53,174 nt of DNA from Alteromonadaceae bacterium Bs31 (GTDB lineage: Bacteria; Pseudomonadota; Gammaproteobacteria; Pseudomonadales; Cellvibrionaceae), in NCBI GenBank assembly GCA_900177435.1, contig FXAI01000017.1:1-53174 (forward strand). Reading direction: 5' to 3'. The notes below the pieces were generated by a model. The model was not told where the DNA came from and did no database searches. It saw only the letters and a list, made by a program, of their open reading frames with translations. Both the position numbers and the translations under genes were made by a program. Shown here one piece after another: positions 1 to 10,937 of this stretch; position 1 is the stretch's first letter; each line of letters opens with the position of its first letter.

Positions 1-83
1 CTTTTGGAATACACCCCATCCATGGGGTTAACCAAGCTTGTTCCTGACAAGCTTTTGGAATACACCCCATCCATGGGGTTAAC
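1..83. repeat. Tandem 51-bp repeat (two copies, cut by window edge)
   Basis: A 32-bp sequence at 1-32 recurs exactly at 52-83, a period of 51 bp. Each copy contains the near-palindrome CCCCATCCATGGGG. The 19 bp between copies contains AAGCTTG, and CAAGCTT follows it, so a second hairpin is possible. The period is a multiple of three, so an open frame runs from position 4 into suhB; I take this as accidental and not as a protein extension. More copies may lie left of the window. The function is unknown; an intergenic structured repeat is the simplest reading. Confidence 0.75.
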
Positions 84-99
84 TACGAGACTGATATTT

Positions 100-900
100 A
101 TGGAACCCATGCTGACTATCGCGCTAAAGGCTGCCCGCAAAGCCGGCGAAATTATCGAACACGCCTATGAGCGCGTGGACCTCATTACTATTGAAGAAAA
201 AGGTCGCAATGATTTTGTCAGTGATGTTGACAGAAAAGCAGAGAAAGAGGTGATTTACCACCTCCGCAAGTCCTACCCCGACCATAAGTTTTTGGGTGAA
301 GAATCTGGCGCGAGCGGTGCCGAAGAAAGCGACTACGAGTGGATTATCGACCCGCTGGACGGCACTACCAACTTCCTGCACGGCATACCGCAGTTTTCCG
401 TGTCAGTTGCATGTAAGTTCCGCGGCCAACTGGAACACGCTGTAGTGCTTAACCCTGTCACCCGTGAAGAATTTACCGCCAGCCGCGGCAAGGGCGCCAT
501 GCTCAATGGCCGTCGCCTTCGGGTATCGCAGCGCAGAAACCTGGACGGCGCCTTAATTGGTACTGGCATTCCCTTCAATGGCTACGCACTGGAACACATC
601 GATAGCTATTTAAGCTGCATGCGTGAGGTTGCCAGCCAAACGGCAGGCCTTCGCCGGCCCGGCTCCGCCGCCCTGGATCTGGCCTACGTTGCCGCAGGCA
701 GGTTTGACGGTTTTTGGGAGATGAATTTAAAAGCCTGGGATATGGCCGCTGGGATTTTGCTGGTAAAAGAATCAGGCGGACTGCTGGCAGACTTCAAAGG
801 TGACAATAACTACATGGATAGCGGCAATATCGTGTGCGGCACGCCTAAAGTATTCAAGCCGCTGCTGCAGATTGTTGCCAAACATATGGGCGATATCTAA
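100..900 (+). CDS. suhB: Inositol-1-monophosphatase family protein (SuhB)
   Basis: A Mg2+-dependent phosphatase of the inositol monophosphatase family. In gammaproteobacteria SuhB also assists rRNA antitermination complexes. The start MEPMLTIALKAARKAG aligns with the E. coli start MHPMLNIAVRAARKAG, so I place it at the ATG at 100, not in the repeats upstream. The 266 residues match the family length. Metal and substrate motifs are visible: EESG in the N-terminal third, WIIDPLDGTTNF (the DPxDGT signature), and near the C-terminus AWDMAAG (the WDxAAG signature). It is convergent with the histidine kinase gene that follows. The only oddity is the repeat pair immediately upstream. Confidence 0.95.
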   Translation: MEPMLTIALKAARKAGEIIEHAYERVDLITIEEKGRNDFVSDVDRKAEKEVIYHLRKSYPDHKFLGEESGASGAEESDYEWIIDPLDGTTNFLHGIPQFSVSVACKFRGQLEHAVVLNPVTREEFTASRGKGAMLNGRRLRVSQRRNLDGALIGTGIPFNGYALEHIDSYLSCMREVASQTAGLRRPGSAALDLAYVAAGRFDGFWEMNLKAWDMAAGILLVKESGGLLADFKGDNNYMDSGNIVCGTPKVFKPLLQIVAKHMGDI

Positions 901-915
901 GCCGCTCGCGGCTTT
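899..915 (+). terminator. Short hairpin after suhB
   Basis: AAGCCG-CTCG-CGGCTT forms a 6-bp GC-rich stem with a tetraloop directly over the suhB stop codon, followed by TTTCTG. The U tract is short, so this is a weak terminator candidate. Confidence 0.4.
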
Positions 916-945
916 CTGCCCTGCATCACCAATATAGCCTCGTGC

Positions 946-2997
946 TTACTTACTCACCAACAGCTCATTGAATACGTCAATGAGCTGCTTTAAGTCCAGA
1001 GGTTTTGTAAGGTAATAATTAAAGCCCACCTGCTTACCCTTCTCAATATCGTGAACCATGGCATTCGCCGTTAAGGCAACCACCGGAATATTCTGGGTGG
1101 TACTGTCTTGTTTTAGTACTTCCAGCGTCTCAAACCCGTCCATACCCGGCAGGTTGATATCCAAAATTATCAGGTCAGGCTTTACGGTGCGCGCAAGGTA
1201 AATTCCGCGCACAGGCTCACCGGTGATATCCAGCTCAATATTAGGGTAGCGCACCAATAGCTGCTTCATTAAACGCTGATTGGGAGGATTGTCTTCCACA
1301 TACAAAATGCGCTTCTTATCCTCCACCAGCAAGGTGGGTACTTCATTGCTGAGCGCCAAGGGAAGGCGGTCGTAGTGATTGGCCAGTTGCTCAATGCTTT
1401 GCCCGGTATACAGCGGTAACTCAACCCAGAATGTACTCCCCACACCCTGGGCACTGTTATACCCCAAACTACCGCGCATCTGCTCAACCAGCTGTTTGGT
1501 GATAACCAGCCCAACACCACTCCCTACAATATTGCTGCCTTCAGCACCCAAGCGGTTGAAGGGCTGAAACAAGTCCTTCTGTAAGTCGGCGGGGATACCC
1601 TTACCGGTATCCCGAATAGAAATGCGAAAAAAACTGCCATCTATTATAGAGCACATGATTTCAACGGCGCCGCCGTCGTGATTATATTTAACCGCGTTGC
1701 TGGCAATATTCAACAGTACCTGCTTCAAGCGCACAGCGTCAGCCACTACCGCGCAGTCGTCCAAGTCATCGGTTTCCAGGCTAACAGAAATGCCCCGCAC
1801 TTCCGCCTGCGCCTGCATTAATGCAGCGACTTCCTTCAGCAAACGCACAGGCGTTACCGGCTCGAGGGAAAAGCCCATTCGACCCGACTCAATTTGCGCC
1901 AGATCTAAAACATCGCCCACTAACTGAAGCAGATGATCACCGGCTTTTTTGATCTCAGCCACATTCGCCACCTGGTCGGCGGTGAGGTTTCTATCCATAT
2001 CGAACAGCTGGGCAAAACCGAGAATGGCATTCAGCGGCGTACGCAGTTCATGACTCATACTGGAAAGGAAGTCTGATTTAGCCCGATTGGCCTTTTCCGC
2101 ATCCTCCTTCGCCTTCATCACTCGCAGCTCAGCACGCTTAATATGGGTAACATCCATATTGGTTCCGGACATGCGCACAGGCTTACCGCTTTCATTAAAG
2201 TCCATCTGCCCGCGCGCCCTAATCCAGCGCCACTCATTGTCCTTTCCGCGAATACGATACTCCACATCAAAGGGCTTTCTCTGATGAATATGCTCCTTGA
2301 GAGTACTGTCAAATACAGCCAAGTCGTCTTCGTGAATGCGACTGCGCCAGGCGTGCATGCGGTCTATACCCTGGTTAACAATATCATCGTGATCTGTGTA
2401 GCCAAGGTGCTCCCAACAGCGATTGGAGAAATGGAAGCTGCCATGTTCGGCAGACCATTCCCAAATTCCATCGTTAGAAGCCTGAATAATACGCGCGTGC
2501 CTGGCTTCACTAATCAGTAAGGCCTGCTCTGTTTGCTTTAGCTTGGTAACATCGAAAATAATGCCGGAAATGTGACTTACCCAGCCTCTGGGGTCTCTCT
2601 CTGAATCCACCCGCACTTCCGACCAAATATGACCACCCTTCTTCTTGCGAATGCGAAAAGTGGCTTCACCCAGGCCCAGACCACGCAAATGAGCATGAAT
2701 AGCGTTACTAAGTTTGGGTTGGTCATCCGGGTGGATGTACTCCATAAACTTTTGGGCATCGGAAATATAGGCCATATCGGCTTCGCCATAACCCAGGCTG
2801 CTCCAGAAGGTGCCATTCCATTCCAGCCGGGAACTGTTGATATCCCAGTCAAGGAAGCCATAGCCATGACGGCTGCCACGAACAATACGCTCATAACGGG
2901 CGACAGAATTCTCAAGCTCCTTGAGTCGGGCTTCTATCTGCGGCGGGACTGCATCGTGCGAATCCCTGTCTGAACCTGCTTTTTTAAACCATGCCAT
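946..2997 (-). CDS. PAS-PAS hybrid sensor histidine kinase with C-terminal receiver
   Basis: A 683-residue signalling kinase. Two PAS/PAC units occupy about residues 40-155 and 165-285; their PAC ends read GIIFDVTKLK and GTNMDVTHIK. HisKA follows with the box SHELRTPLNA, phospho-acceptor H316. The HATPase_c domain shows NIASNAVKYN (N box), DTGKGIP (G1) and GSGVGL (G2). A receiver domain occupies about 565-683 with ILYVEDN, phospho-acceptor D613 in ILDINLPGMDG, and the conserved Lys in YYLTKPLD. There is no signal peptide or membrane segment, so it is probably a cytosolic sensor. The signal and partner are unknown. It is convergent with suhB and separated from secF by a terminator, so it is likely transcribed alone. 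Confidence 0.93.
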   Translation of the reverse strand: MAWFKKAGSDRDSHDAVPPQIEARLKELENSVARYERIVRGSRHGYGFLDWDINSSRLEWNGTFWSSLGYGEADMAYISDAQKFMEYIHPDDQPKLSNAIHAHLRGLGLGEATFRIRKKKGGHIWSEVRVDSERDPRGWVSHISGIIFDVTKLKQTEQALLISEARHARIIQASNDGIWEWSAEHGSFHFSNRCWEHLGYTDHDDIVNQGIDRMHAWRSRIHEDDLAVFDSTLKEHIHQRKPFDVEYRIRGKDNEWRWIRARGQMDFNESGKPVRMSGTNMDVTHIKRAELRVMKAKEDAEKANRAKSDFLSSMSHELRTPLNAILGFAQLFDMDRNLTADQVANVAEIKKAGDHLLQLVGDVLDLAQIESGRMGFSLEPVTPVRLLKEVAALMQAQAEVRGISVSLETDDLDDCAVVADAVRLKQVLLNIASNAVKYNHDGGAVEIMCSIIDGSFFRISIRDTGKGIPADLQKDLFQPFNRLGAEGSNIVGSGVGLVITKQLVEQMRGSLGYNSAQGVGSTFWVELPLYTGQSIEQLANHYDRLPLALSNEVPTLLVEDKKRILYVEDNPPNQRLMKQLLVRYPNIELDITGEPVRGIYLARTVKPDLIILDINLPGMDGFETLEVLKQDSTTQNIPVVALTANAMVHDIEKGKQVGFNYYLTKPLDLKQLIDVFNELLVSK

Positions 2998-3326
2998 TGG
3001 AATATGAGAAGTTTTCCGAGAATCTAAAGATTTTAGACCAATTAATTCTATATCTGCGGATACCTGCAGGGAGCCACTATACTGAATTCATTAAGTGGGT
3101 GATAACTATGATCGCAGATTTTGAAGCACTTGCGTGCAAAGCTAAAGAAAATATCGCTGGATTGTTCCAGATCCTCGGAGACGCAGGCACCACTGAGCGC
3201 AGCCACCTGATAGAACTGCAGCAACAACCGGAAACCCCTCGAAAACAAAACCACCCCTACCCTGCAAGCACAAAAAAAGCGAGCAACCAAGGCTGACTCG
3301 CTTTTTTAACCTGCCAAGCCTTGGAG
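2998..3326. other. Intergenic region between the kinase and secF
   Basis: This 329-bp gap holds the secDF terminator and presumably the kinase promoter. Short open frames on both strands cross it (plus strand 2991-3296, minus strand 3048-3290). Neither resembles a known protein, and the plus-strand one ends inside the terminator hairpin, so I do not call a gene. Confidence 0.6.
3273..3307 (-). terminator. Rho-independent terminator of the queA-tgt-secDF operon
   Basis: AAAAAAGCGAG at 3273-3283 pairs with CTCGCTTTTTT at 3297-3307 around a 13-nt loop. Read on the minus strand, it lies 20 bp after the secF stop and ends in a long U tract. It may also act on the plus strand. Confidence 0.85.
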
Positions 3327-4253
3327 CTAAGGCACCAGCGTTTCCTGATCTTCGCCTTCTTTTTCTATGATAATCAAATCGTCTTTAGAAATGTTCATCA
3401 CCAGTAGAATATTGGCCGCGACATATATGGAGGAATAGGTACCCACAACAACCCCGAGTATAAGCGCCAGAGCAAAATTATGAATGAGCTCGCCACCAAA
3501 GATAAACAGGGCCAGTAACACCAGCAATGTGGTTAAAGAGGTAATCAGCGTTCGACCAAGTGTTTGTGTGAGGGAAATATTGATAATTTCAACAGAACTG
3601 CTCTTACGTACCTTGCGAAAATTTTCACGAACTCGATCAGAAACCACAATGGTATCGTTCAAGGAGTAACCAATCACTGCCAGCACTGCTGCCAGCACGG
3701 TGAGATCAAAGTCTATTGCAAAAGCGGAGAAAAGCCCCAACACGATGAGTACATCGTGAGCAAGTGCCGCCACAGCCCCCACAGAAAACTTAAACTGAAA
3801 GCGAAGAGCAACGTAAACCATCACCACAAGCAGAGCAAACAACATCCCCAGCCCGCCGTCGTTGGTAAACTCATCACCAACCTGTGAACCCACATACTCT
3901 ATTCGCTTGCGCACTACCTCGCCGTCACCCTGATAGCCCTCGGCCAATGCTGCCGCAACGGTGTCACCCACTTTTTCTTCGTCTGACTGGATACGAATTA
4001 CCACATCTTGGTCAGAACCAAAATTGGCCACCACCGCGCTAGCGTAGCCCTGCTCTCGCAACTGTTCTCTGATTTCTCCGAGATTGGCTGTTTTGGGGTA
4101 GTGCATCTCAATAAGAGTACCGCCGGTAAAATCGAGACCAAAGTTGAGGCCTTTAATGGCCAGTGAGGCCACTGCAGCCAGCACTAAGAAAATAGATAGG
4201 GCTGCCGCAATTTTGCGCTGACCCATAAAATCAAAAACTTTTTGTTCGCTCAT
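3327..4253 (-). CDS. secF: Protein translocase subunit SecF
   Basis: An inner-membrane subunit of SecDF, which uses the proton gradient to help secreted proteins leave the SecYEG channel. The 308 residues are close to the E. coli length. The N-terminal transmembrane segment is followed by GLNFGLDFTGGTLIEMHY, the characteristic SecF signature, then a periplasmic domain and a five-helix membrane block containing ALAHDVLIVLGLFS and GYSLNDTIVVSDRVREN. AAGAG lies upstream of the ATG. It follows secD by 28 bp in the same operon. Confidence 0.96.
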   Translation of the reverse strand: MSEQKVFDFMGQRKIAAALSIFLVLAAVASLAIKGLNFGLDFTGGTLIEMHYPKTANLGEIREQLREQGYASAVVANFGSDQDVVIRIQSDEEKVGDTVAAALAEGYQGDGEVVRKRIEYVGSQVGDEFTNDGGLGMLFALLVVMVYVALRFQFKFSVGAVAALAHDVLIVLGLFSAFAIDFDLTVLAAVLAVIGYSLNDTIVVSDRVRENFRKVRKSSSVEIINISLTQTLGRTLITSLTTLLVLLALFIFGGELIHNFALALILGVVVGTYSSIYVAANILLVMNISKDDLIIIEKEGEDQETLVP

Positions 4254-4281
4254 TTTTTTTACTCTTGAGTAGGGGCCAGAA

Positions 4282-6147
4282 TTAAATCCACAATTTTTCT
4301 ACGCGACGACGACCGTAAATAATGTTGATAATTGCACGGGTGCCCATAATTGCGGTAAACATGGAAGTGACAATACCAATGGCCAATGTAACGGCGAAGC
4401 CTTTGATGGAGCCGGTACCGATTGCATACAAAATAATGGCGACAATAAAGGTGGTAACGTTCGCATCCAGAATGGTTTCAAATGCGCGATCAAAGCCAGC
4501 TTTAATAGCTGTTTGCGGCGGCATACCGTTTGTTAACTCTTCGCGAATACGAGAGAAGATAAGCACGTTGGCATCCACCGCCATACCAACGGTTAACACG
4601 ATACCGGCAATACCAGGTAAGGTTAATGTCGCTCCAAATATGGACATGACTGCAATCAGTAGCACCATGTTTAGACTAAGTGCAATATTGGCAGCGATAC
4701 CAAACACCTTGTAAAACAGCAGCATGAATACCAGTACAAGCGCTAAACCAATTTGCACAGATTTAACACCAAGGGCGATATTTTCAGCACCCAGAGACGG
4801 CCCGATAGTTCGCTCTTCAACAAAACCCATTGGCGCAGCCAAAGCACCAGAACGCAATAACAAAGCTAATTCAGAAGCCGCTTGGGGATTTTCCATGCCG
4901 GTAATACGGAAGCTTTTCCCTAAAGGACTCTGAATGGTAGCAAGACTGATAATGCTGGATTCCGGTGTCTGGGTGTAGGTAATTGTCTCTTCGCCATTTT
5001 CGTCGATGGCGCGAAGAATCTCAGTCTTAAACTCGATGAACAGCACCGCCATACGCCGACCAACGTCGTTACGAGTACCCCGGTTCATAGCCGAGCCACC
5101 CTGGCTATCGAGCGTAATATTCACTTGCGGCAGACTGGTATCGGGGTCGTAGCCCACTTGTGCATTTGTGACGTTCTGACCGGTAACAAGCGGACGTTTT
5201 TCGATGGTGGAATCACCATACATCGCCTGCTTTTTTTTATCTCGCCAAGGGTAACGCTCTTTTTGCGAAGCAAGTGTGCTGCTATCAACCTCCAGACGAA
5301 ACTCCAGGTTAGCGGTTTTACCAATAATCGCTTTAGCACGAGCGGTATCCTGAATACCCGGTAACTGAACAACAATGCGATTACGCCCCTGACGCTGGAC
5401 AAGCGGCTCTGCCACACCAATTTCGTTCACGCGATTACGCAGTGTGGTTAAGTTTTGCGTTACAGCGTAGTCTTCTTTTTCTTTGATATAGCTATCAGAA
5501 AATTGAGCGCGAAGGAAAAACTTACCACCATCTTCATAGCGTTCATACTGTAATTCGTTAAGGTCACTTCGCATCATGGAAGAAATAGACATGCGCTGCT
5601 CGTCTGATTCCGCCTCAACAATAATCACATCGCCTTCCACCCGAACACTTACCCCGCGTAAGCCTTCCTTTCGAGCATGCTTTTTAATATAAGCAACAGC
5701 ACTTTCCTGCTCTTCCTCAAGTATCTTTGGTGTATCCACTTCTAACAAGAAGTGCACACCACCTGCGAGATCCAGGCCCAATTTCATCGGCCCGGCGCCG
5801 AGATTTAACAACCAGTCTGGCGTTGTAGGGGCAAGGTTAACCGCCACCACGAAGTCTTTGCCCAGTGTTTCATGTATTTGTCGCTGAGCAACGAGCTGAT
5901 CGGATTGCTGTGTGAGCCGGATCAAGCCATTACCTTCCGCAAACTCCACACCGAAATAAGCAATACCCAGCTCATCCAGCTTCTTAGTGGCCTTACTCAT
6001 ATCCGCTTCGGTTATACGCAAAGCGGCGTCTTGCCCGGATATCTGAATAGCCGGATCAGGCGCGTAGATATTTGGCAAAGCGTAGAGGAAGCCGACCAGC
6101 ACAATTGTCAGGATCAGCAGGTATTTCCAGAGGGGATAGCGGTTCAT
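4282..6147 (-). CDS. secD: Protein translocase subunit SecD
   Basis: A 621-residue partner of SecF. An N-terminal transmembrane helix begins MNRYPLWKYLLIL and is followed by the large periplasmic P1 domain. The SecD signature LGLDLAGGVHFLLEVD lies near residue 130. The C-terminal membrane block includes GIVLTVGMAVDANVLIF, with the conserved Asp used in proton coupling, and the length matches the family. It sits only 103 bp after tgt. The usual small membrane gene yajC, normally between tgt and secD, is absent from this gap. Confidence 0.96.
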   Translation of the reverse strand: MNRYPLWKYLLILTIVLVGFLYALPNIYAPDPAIQISGQDAALRITEADMSKATKKLDELGIAYFGVEFAEGNGLIRLTQQSDQLVAQRQIHETLGKDFVVAVNLAPTTPDWLLNLGAGPMKLGLDLAGGVHFLLEVDTPKILEEEQESAVAYIKKHARKEGLRGVSVRVEGDVIIVEAESDEQRMSISSMMRSDLNELQYERYEDGGKFFLRAQFSDSYIKEKEDYAVTQNLTTLRNRVNEIGVAEPLVQRQGRNRIVVQLPGIQDTARAKAIIGKTANLEFRLEVDSSTLASQKERYPWRDKKKQAMYGDSTIEKRPLVTGQNVTNAQVGYDPDTSLPQVNITLDSQGGSAMNRGTRNDVGRRMAVLFIEFKTEILRAIDENGEETITYTQTPESSIISLATIQSPLGKSFRITGMENPQAASELALLLRSGALAAPMGFVEERTIGPSLGAENIALGVKSVQIGLALVLVFMLLFYKVFGIAANIALSLNMVLLIAVMSIFGATLTLPGIAGIVLTVGMAVDANVLIFSRIREELTNGMPPQTAIKAGFDRAFETILDANVTTFIVAIILYAIGTGSIKGFAVTLAIGIVTSMFTAIMGTRAIINIIYGRRRVEKLWI

Positions 6148-6250
6148 GTTGTGGTCCAGTAAGGCAAAAGCTTGTTATTTTTTAAGGCGCGGGATTATAC
6201 CGGTATTCGCGATAAGTTACTGCACCAGATGGCGGCAAGCATGATCAGTT

Positions 6251-8424
<2,174 letters not shown>

Positions 8425-8513
8425 AAAGAATGAACAAGTGCTTGAGCAAAAATCGGGCGGCAAGGGTAATCGAAACCGGCACGTTTTTCCATGCTCAAGC
8501 CCCTATGCCGCGC

Positions 8514-8541
8514 TTGACCCAACAAAAAGCGCTGTTATAAT
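8514..8541 (+). promoter_or_regulatory. Sigma-70 promoter of the tRNA-Leu unit
   Basis: TTGACC at 8514-8519 and TATAAT at 8536-8541 are separated by 16 bp, an almost consensus housekeeping promoter. A GC-rich stretch (CTCGCGCC) follows the -10 box, as in stringently controlled stable-RNA promoters. It lies about 430 bp before the tRNA and just before the repeat array, so the repeats should form the 5' leader of the tRNA precursor. Confidence 0.8.
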
Positions 8542-8582
8542 CTCGCGCCTTGCCGCTGAGAGCTGAAAGAACTCAGTACACT

Positions 8583-8968
8583 TGCACAAGTGTCGCGAAA
8601 AGCAGGACAAATTGGACCAGCACAAAGTGCTGGCATGTTCGAGAAAGCAGCACTACGTTATCGAACGCTAAGACAGTTGAATTAATGCCAGAGTGGTGCG
8701 ATGTGCAGGATGCACAAGTGTCGCGAAAGGCAGGACGCCTGAGAGCGACAAATTGGACCAGCACAAAGTGCTGGCATGTTCGAGAAAACAGCACTACGTT
8801 ATCGAACACTAAGACCGTTGAATTAATGCCAGAGTGGTGCGATGTGCAGGATGCACAAGTGTCGCGAAAGGCAGGACGCCTGAGAGCGACAAATTGGACC
8901 AGCACAAAGTGCTGGCGTGTTCGAGTAAGCAGCACTACGATATCGAACGCTAAGAAAGTTGAATTAAT
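8583..8968 (+). repeat. 141-bp structured tandem repeats carrying tRNA-Leu 5' ends
   Basis: Units begin with TGCACAAGTGTCGCG at 8583, 8711 and 8852. Each runs into GAATTAATGCCAGAGTGGTG, whose last 12 bases are the 5' end of tRNA-Leu, at 8687, 8828 and (the real gene) 8969; the period is 141 bp. The first unit lacks 13 bp. Each unit contains the perfect hairpin CCAGCAC-AAA-GTGCTGG (8617-8633, 8758-8774, 8899-8915) and the dyad GTTCGA...TCGAAC. GTGCAGGATGCAC appears at the junctions. The TGTCGC...GCGACA stem is kept in units 2 and 3 only. The layout resembles the tyrT repeats of E. coli, although those copy the tRNA 3' end. Confidence 0.9.
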
Positions 8969-9055
8969 GCCAGAGTGGTGAAATTGGTATACACAGGGGA
9001 TTCAAAATCCCCCGCCCTTAAAAGCGTGCCGGTTCGAGTCCGGCCTCTGGTACCA
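8969..9055 (+). tRNA. tRNA-Leu (anticodon CAA)
   Basis: An 87-nt cloverleaf with the long variable arm of tRNA-Leu. Acceptor GCCAGAG pairs with CTCTGGT (G1 pairs with U72). The anticodon stem is GGGGA/TCCCC with loop TTCAAAA, giving anticodon CAA. The T arm is GCCGGTTCGAGTCCGGC, and CCA is encoded at the end. The sequence is close to E. coli tRNA-Leu(CAA). Its 3' end is the attachment site of the island that follows. Confidence 0.97.
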
Positions 9056-9060
9056 TTTAT

Positions 9061-9091
9061 AAAAAAGCCTCGCATCTGCGGGGCTTTTTTA
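9061..9091 (+). terminator. Terminator of tRNA-Leu
   Basis: AAAAAAGCCTCGC-ATCT-GCGGGGCTTTTTT begins six bases after the tRNA. It is a strong rho-independent hairpin with a T tract, and it is symmetrical enough to work in both directions. Confidence 0.9.
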
Positions 9092-9229
9092 TTTCTACCC
9101 AGGCTTAACCAGCACTGCCCAGCATTACCCAACCTATTGTTTTTAAAGACTTTTAATCTTAACTCCCCCGAATCGGCTAATTACTAGCCATAAACTTTCT
9201 AACCATCGTTAACCAGGCTTGAGCGTTTT

Positions 9230-9281
9230 TGTGGTAACGGTGTGGTAACAGATTGCACCTTTTTTAAGCTCTGTTACCACA
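9230..9281. promoter_or_regulatory. TGTGGTAAC repeats, candidate integrase arm sites
   Basis: TGTGGTAAC occurs at 9230-9238 and 9241-9249 and inverted at 9273-9281. The last two form an 11-bp dyad (TGTGGTAACAG/CTGTTACCACA). A related GTGGTAAC lies at 12458-12465 near the other island end. Short repeated sites flanking the core at both ends fit arm-type binding sites of a lost integrase. The rest of 9092-9534 shows no gene I can support. Confidence 0.45.
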
Positions 9282-9534
9282 CATTGCAAACCTCTTGATT
9301 TCACCACCAAGCAACACCAAAGTAACCGTTGGAAGGCGCCTTCGGCTTTTCCAACCTACGAGCTGTTTCTTATACTTTGACTACACAGCTTTTAAAAATT
9401 TCGTTTGAAACCAAGGGGCCAAGAGCTCTTGGTATACGAGCACCGGACCAAGGTAGAATCAACGGTTCTACCCCATTCATCGAATATTTATATTTCAGGC
9501 TGAACCGCCTCAATCTCCAATTTAAATTTTCTAT

Positions 9535-9774
9535 TCACATTCCCCATTCACTCTGCAATCCATTAAAAAAAAATCTTCTTCCTTCCTCATAATCCCAACC
9601 TGACTCATGCTCAAGCATCGCTTTTACAATTTGATCGGACTCAGCTTCCATCATTTCATAGAAGGCCTCAATCAGTAACCCAAACCAATCCATATCCCAA
9701 GGATTACCTATGAAATTATCGCTAAGGAATTGTGATTCGCAAAACGGCTGAAGCTCCTCAAGAAGGTCATTAAT
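9535..9774 (-). pseudogene. Small acidic reading frame downstream of Fic
   Basis: An open frame of about 79 codons ends at TGA 9535-9537 and has protein-like acidic, aromatic content (for example DMDWFGLLIEAFYEMMEAES). No ATG, GTG or TTG start exists at its upstream end; the only candidates are a rare ATT at 9774 or an internal ATG at 9693 giving 52 residues. It may be the C-terminal remnant of a gene lost in the island or a small unannotated gene. I do not recognise the family. Confidence 0.3.
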
Positions 9775-9784
9775 GCTCTATGTT

Positions 9785-10876
9785 TTACGAGATAATTTGG
9801 TAAGGGTTATCCGCCAGTAAGGCAAATAATGGTTGATTGATATAAAAGTTGGTGCGACCAATCTTTTCTTTGGCCAGCAGTTTTTGTTGTACCAGTATGT
9901 CTAAATATTTAGTGGCGGTTATGCGGCTTACGCCAAGGTCTTCCACTAAAAATTCTATTTTGGTGTAGGGGTGGCTAAACAAGTTATTCAGCAGTTCGTG
10001 GCTGTAAATTTTGGGCATGTTAGTGCGTATGTGGGTTTTGTAATGCTGCATAAGTTCGCGAATACCGTGAATAAGGGCGATCGTTTTTTGCGAGGTTTGC
10101 AGCACGGCTTCCAGCATGTACAGCAGCCATGGCTCCCACTGGCCGGTTTCGCGCACGGATTGCAACAGTGTGTAATAGTCTTTTTTGTGGTGAATAATAT
10201 AGCGGCTGAGGTAAAGCACGGGCAGCTCCAGCAAGCCTTGAGACACCAAGTACAGAATATTTAATATGCGCCCCGTGCGACCGTTGCCATCGTAAAAAGG
10301 ATGAATGCTTTCGAATTGGTGGTGAATGATGGCCATTTTTACCAGTGGATCAGCGTCGCTAAGCGTATCGTCATTGATAAAGGCGATGAGGTCGGCCATT
10401 AGGTCTTCGATTTCTTTTGGGTCTTGTGGCGGGGTGTACACCAATTCGCCGGTTTTACTGTTTTTTAGGCCGGTGCCGGGGAGTTTTCTGAAGCCTGCTC
10501 GGTTTTTCTCCAGTTGTTGTTGCGACTGCAGTATATCGCTAAGGCGGATTAGCTTGTTCTGGCGTACTGAATGGAAGCTGTGCTTGAGAGCGCTGGCGTA
10601 ATCTTGCACCTCTTTCGTGGCCGGGCTGACACTGCCTTCGGCCAGTAGTTTTGCTTTGTAGAGTTCATCTTGTGACGTAACGATGTTTTCTACTTCGGAG
10701 CTGTCTTTGGCTTCTTGCAAGGTGAGTGTATTGATAAGAATGGCTTCGTTGGGAATGGTGCGCGCCACGCCTTTTAGCTCCGCGAGGTAACGATGCGCCA
10801 GTGCGGCTTTTTTAAGTACGGCTTTGGTTTCCCACGTTTCAATAAGGCCTATGGGAATGGGCGGTATGCTTGGCAT
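9785..10876 (-). CDS. Fic family protein (probable AMP transferase)
   Basis: A 363-residue Fic protein. An N-terminal Fic_N-type region carries the putative inhibitory helix motif SSEVEN (residues 59-64, S/TxxxEG/N type). The catalytic Fic motif HPFYDGNGR lies at 192-200 with its invariant His and Gly-Asn-Gly-Arg. A C-terminal winged helix around 305-345 has FLVEDLGVSRITATKYLDIL. Proteins of this layout transfer AMP to hydroxyl side chains and are held inactive by the inhibitory helix. The target is unknown. All key residues are present, so it looks intact although the surrounding island is decayed. Confidence 0.92.
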   Translation of the reverse strand: MPSIPPIPIGLIETWETKAVLKKAALAHRYLAELKGVARTIPNEAILINTLTLQEAKDSSEVENIVTSQDELYKAKLLAEGSVSPATKEVQDYASALKHSFHSVRQNKLIRLSDILQSQQQLEKNRAGFRKLPGTGLKNSKTGELVYTPPQDPKEIEDLMADLIAFINDDTLSDADPLVKMAIIHHQFESIHPFYDGNGRTGRILNILYLVSQGLLELPVLYLSRYIIHHKKDYYTLLQSVRETGQWEPWLLYMLEAVLQTSQKTIALIHGIRELMQHYKTHIRTNMPKIYSHELLNNLFSHPYTKIEFLVEDLGVSRITATKYLDILVQQKLLAKEKIGRTNFYINQPLFALLADNPYQIIS

Positions 10877-10937
10877 GGTGTTCTCGGCTGTTGGTTGTGA
10901 GGCTTAGATGCCAACGTAGTTCATATTTTGATCTTTT

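Noticed and set aside
2991-3296. 101-codon plus-strand frame between the kinase and secF
   Set aside because: It starts inside the kinase start codon region, has no recognisable family, and its stop lies in the loop of the secDF terminator.
8550-8981. 143-codon frame over the tRNA-Leu repeats, and its 120-codon antisense
   Set aside because: The apparent protein repeats only reflect the 141-bp DNA repeat (divisible by three); the sequence is a structured RNA leader.
9329-9592. 87-codon frame in the island, first thought an integrase remnant
   Set aside because: No tyrosine-recombinase motif (R..HxxR..Y) in any frame; composition looks non-coding.
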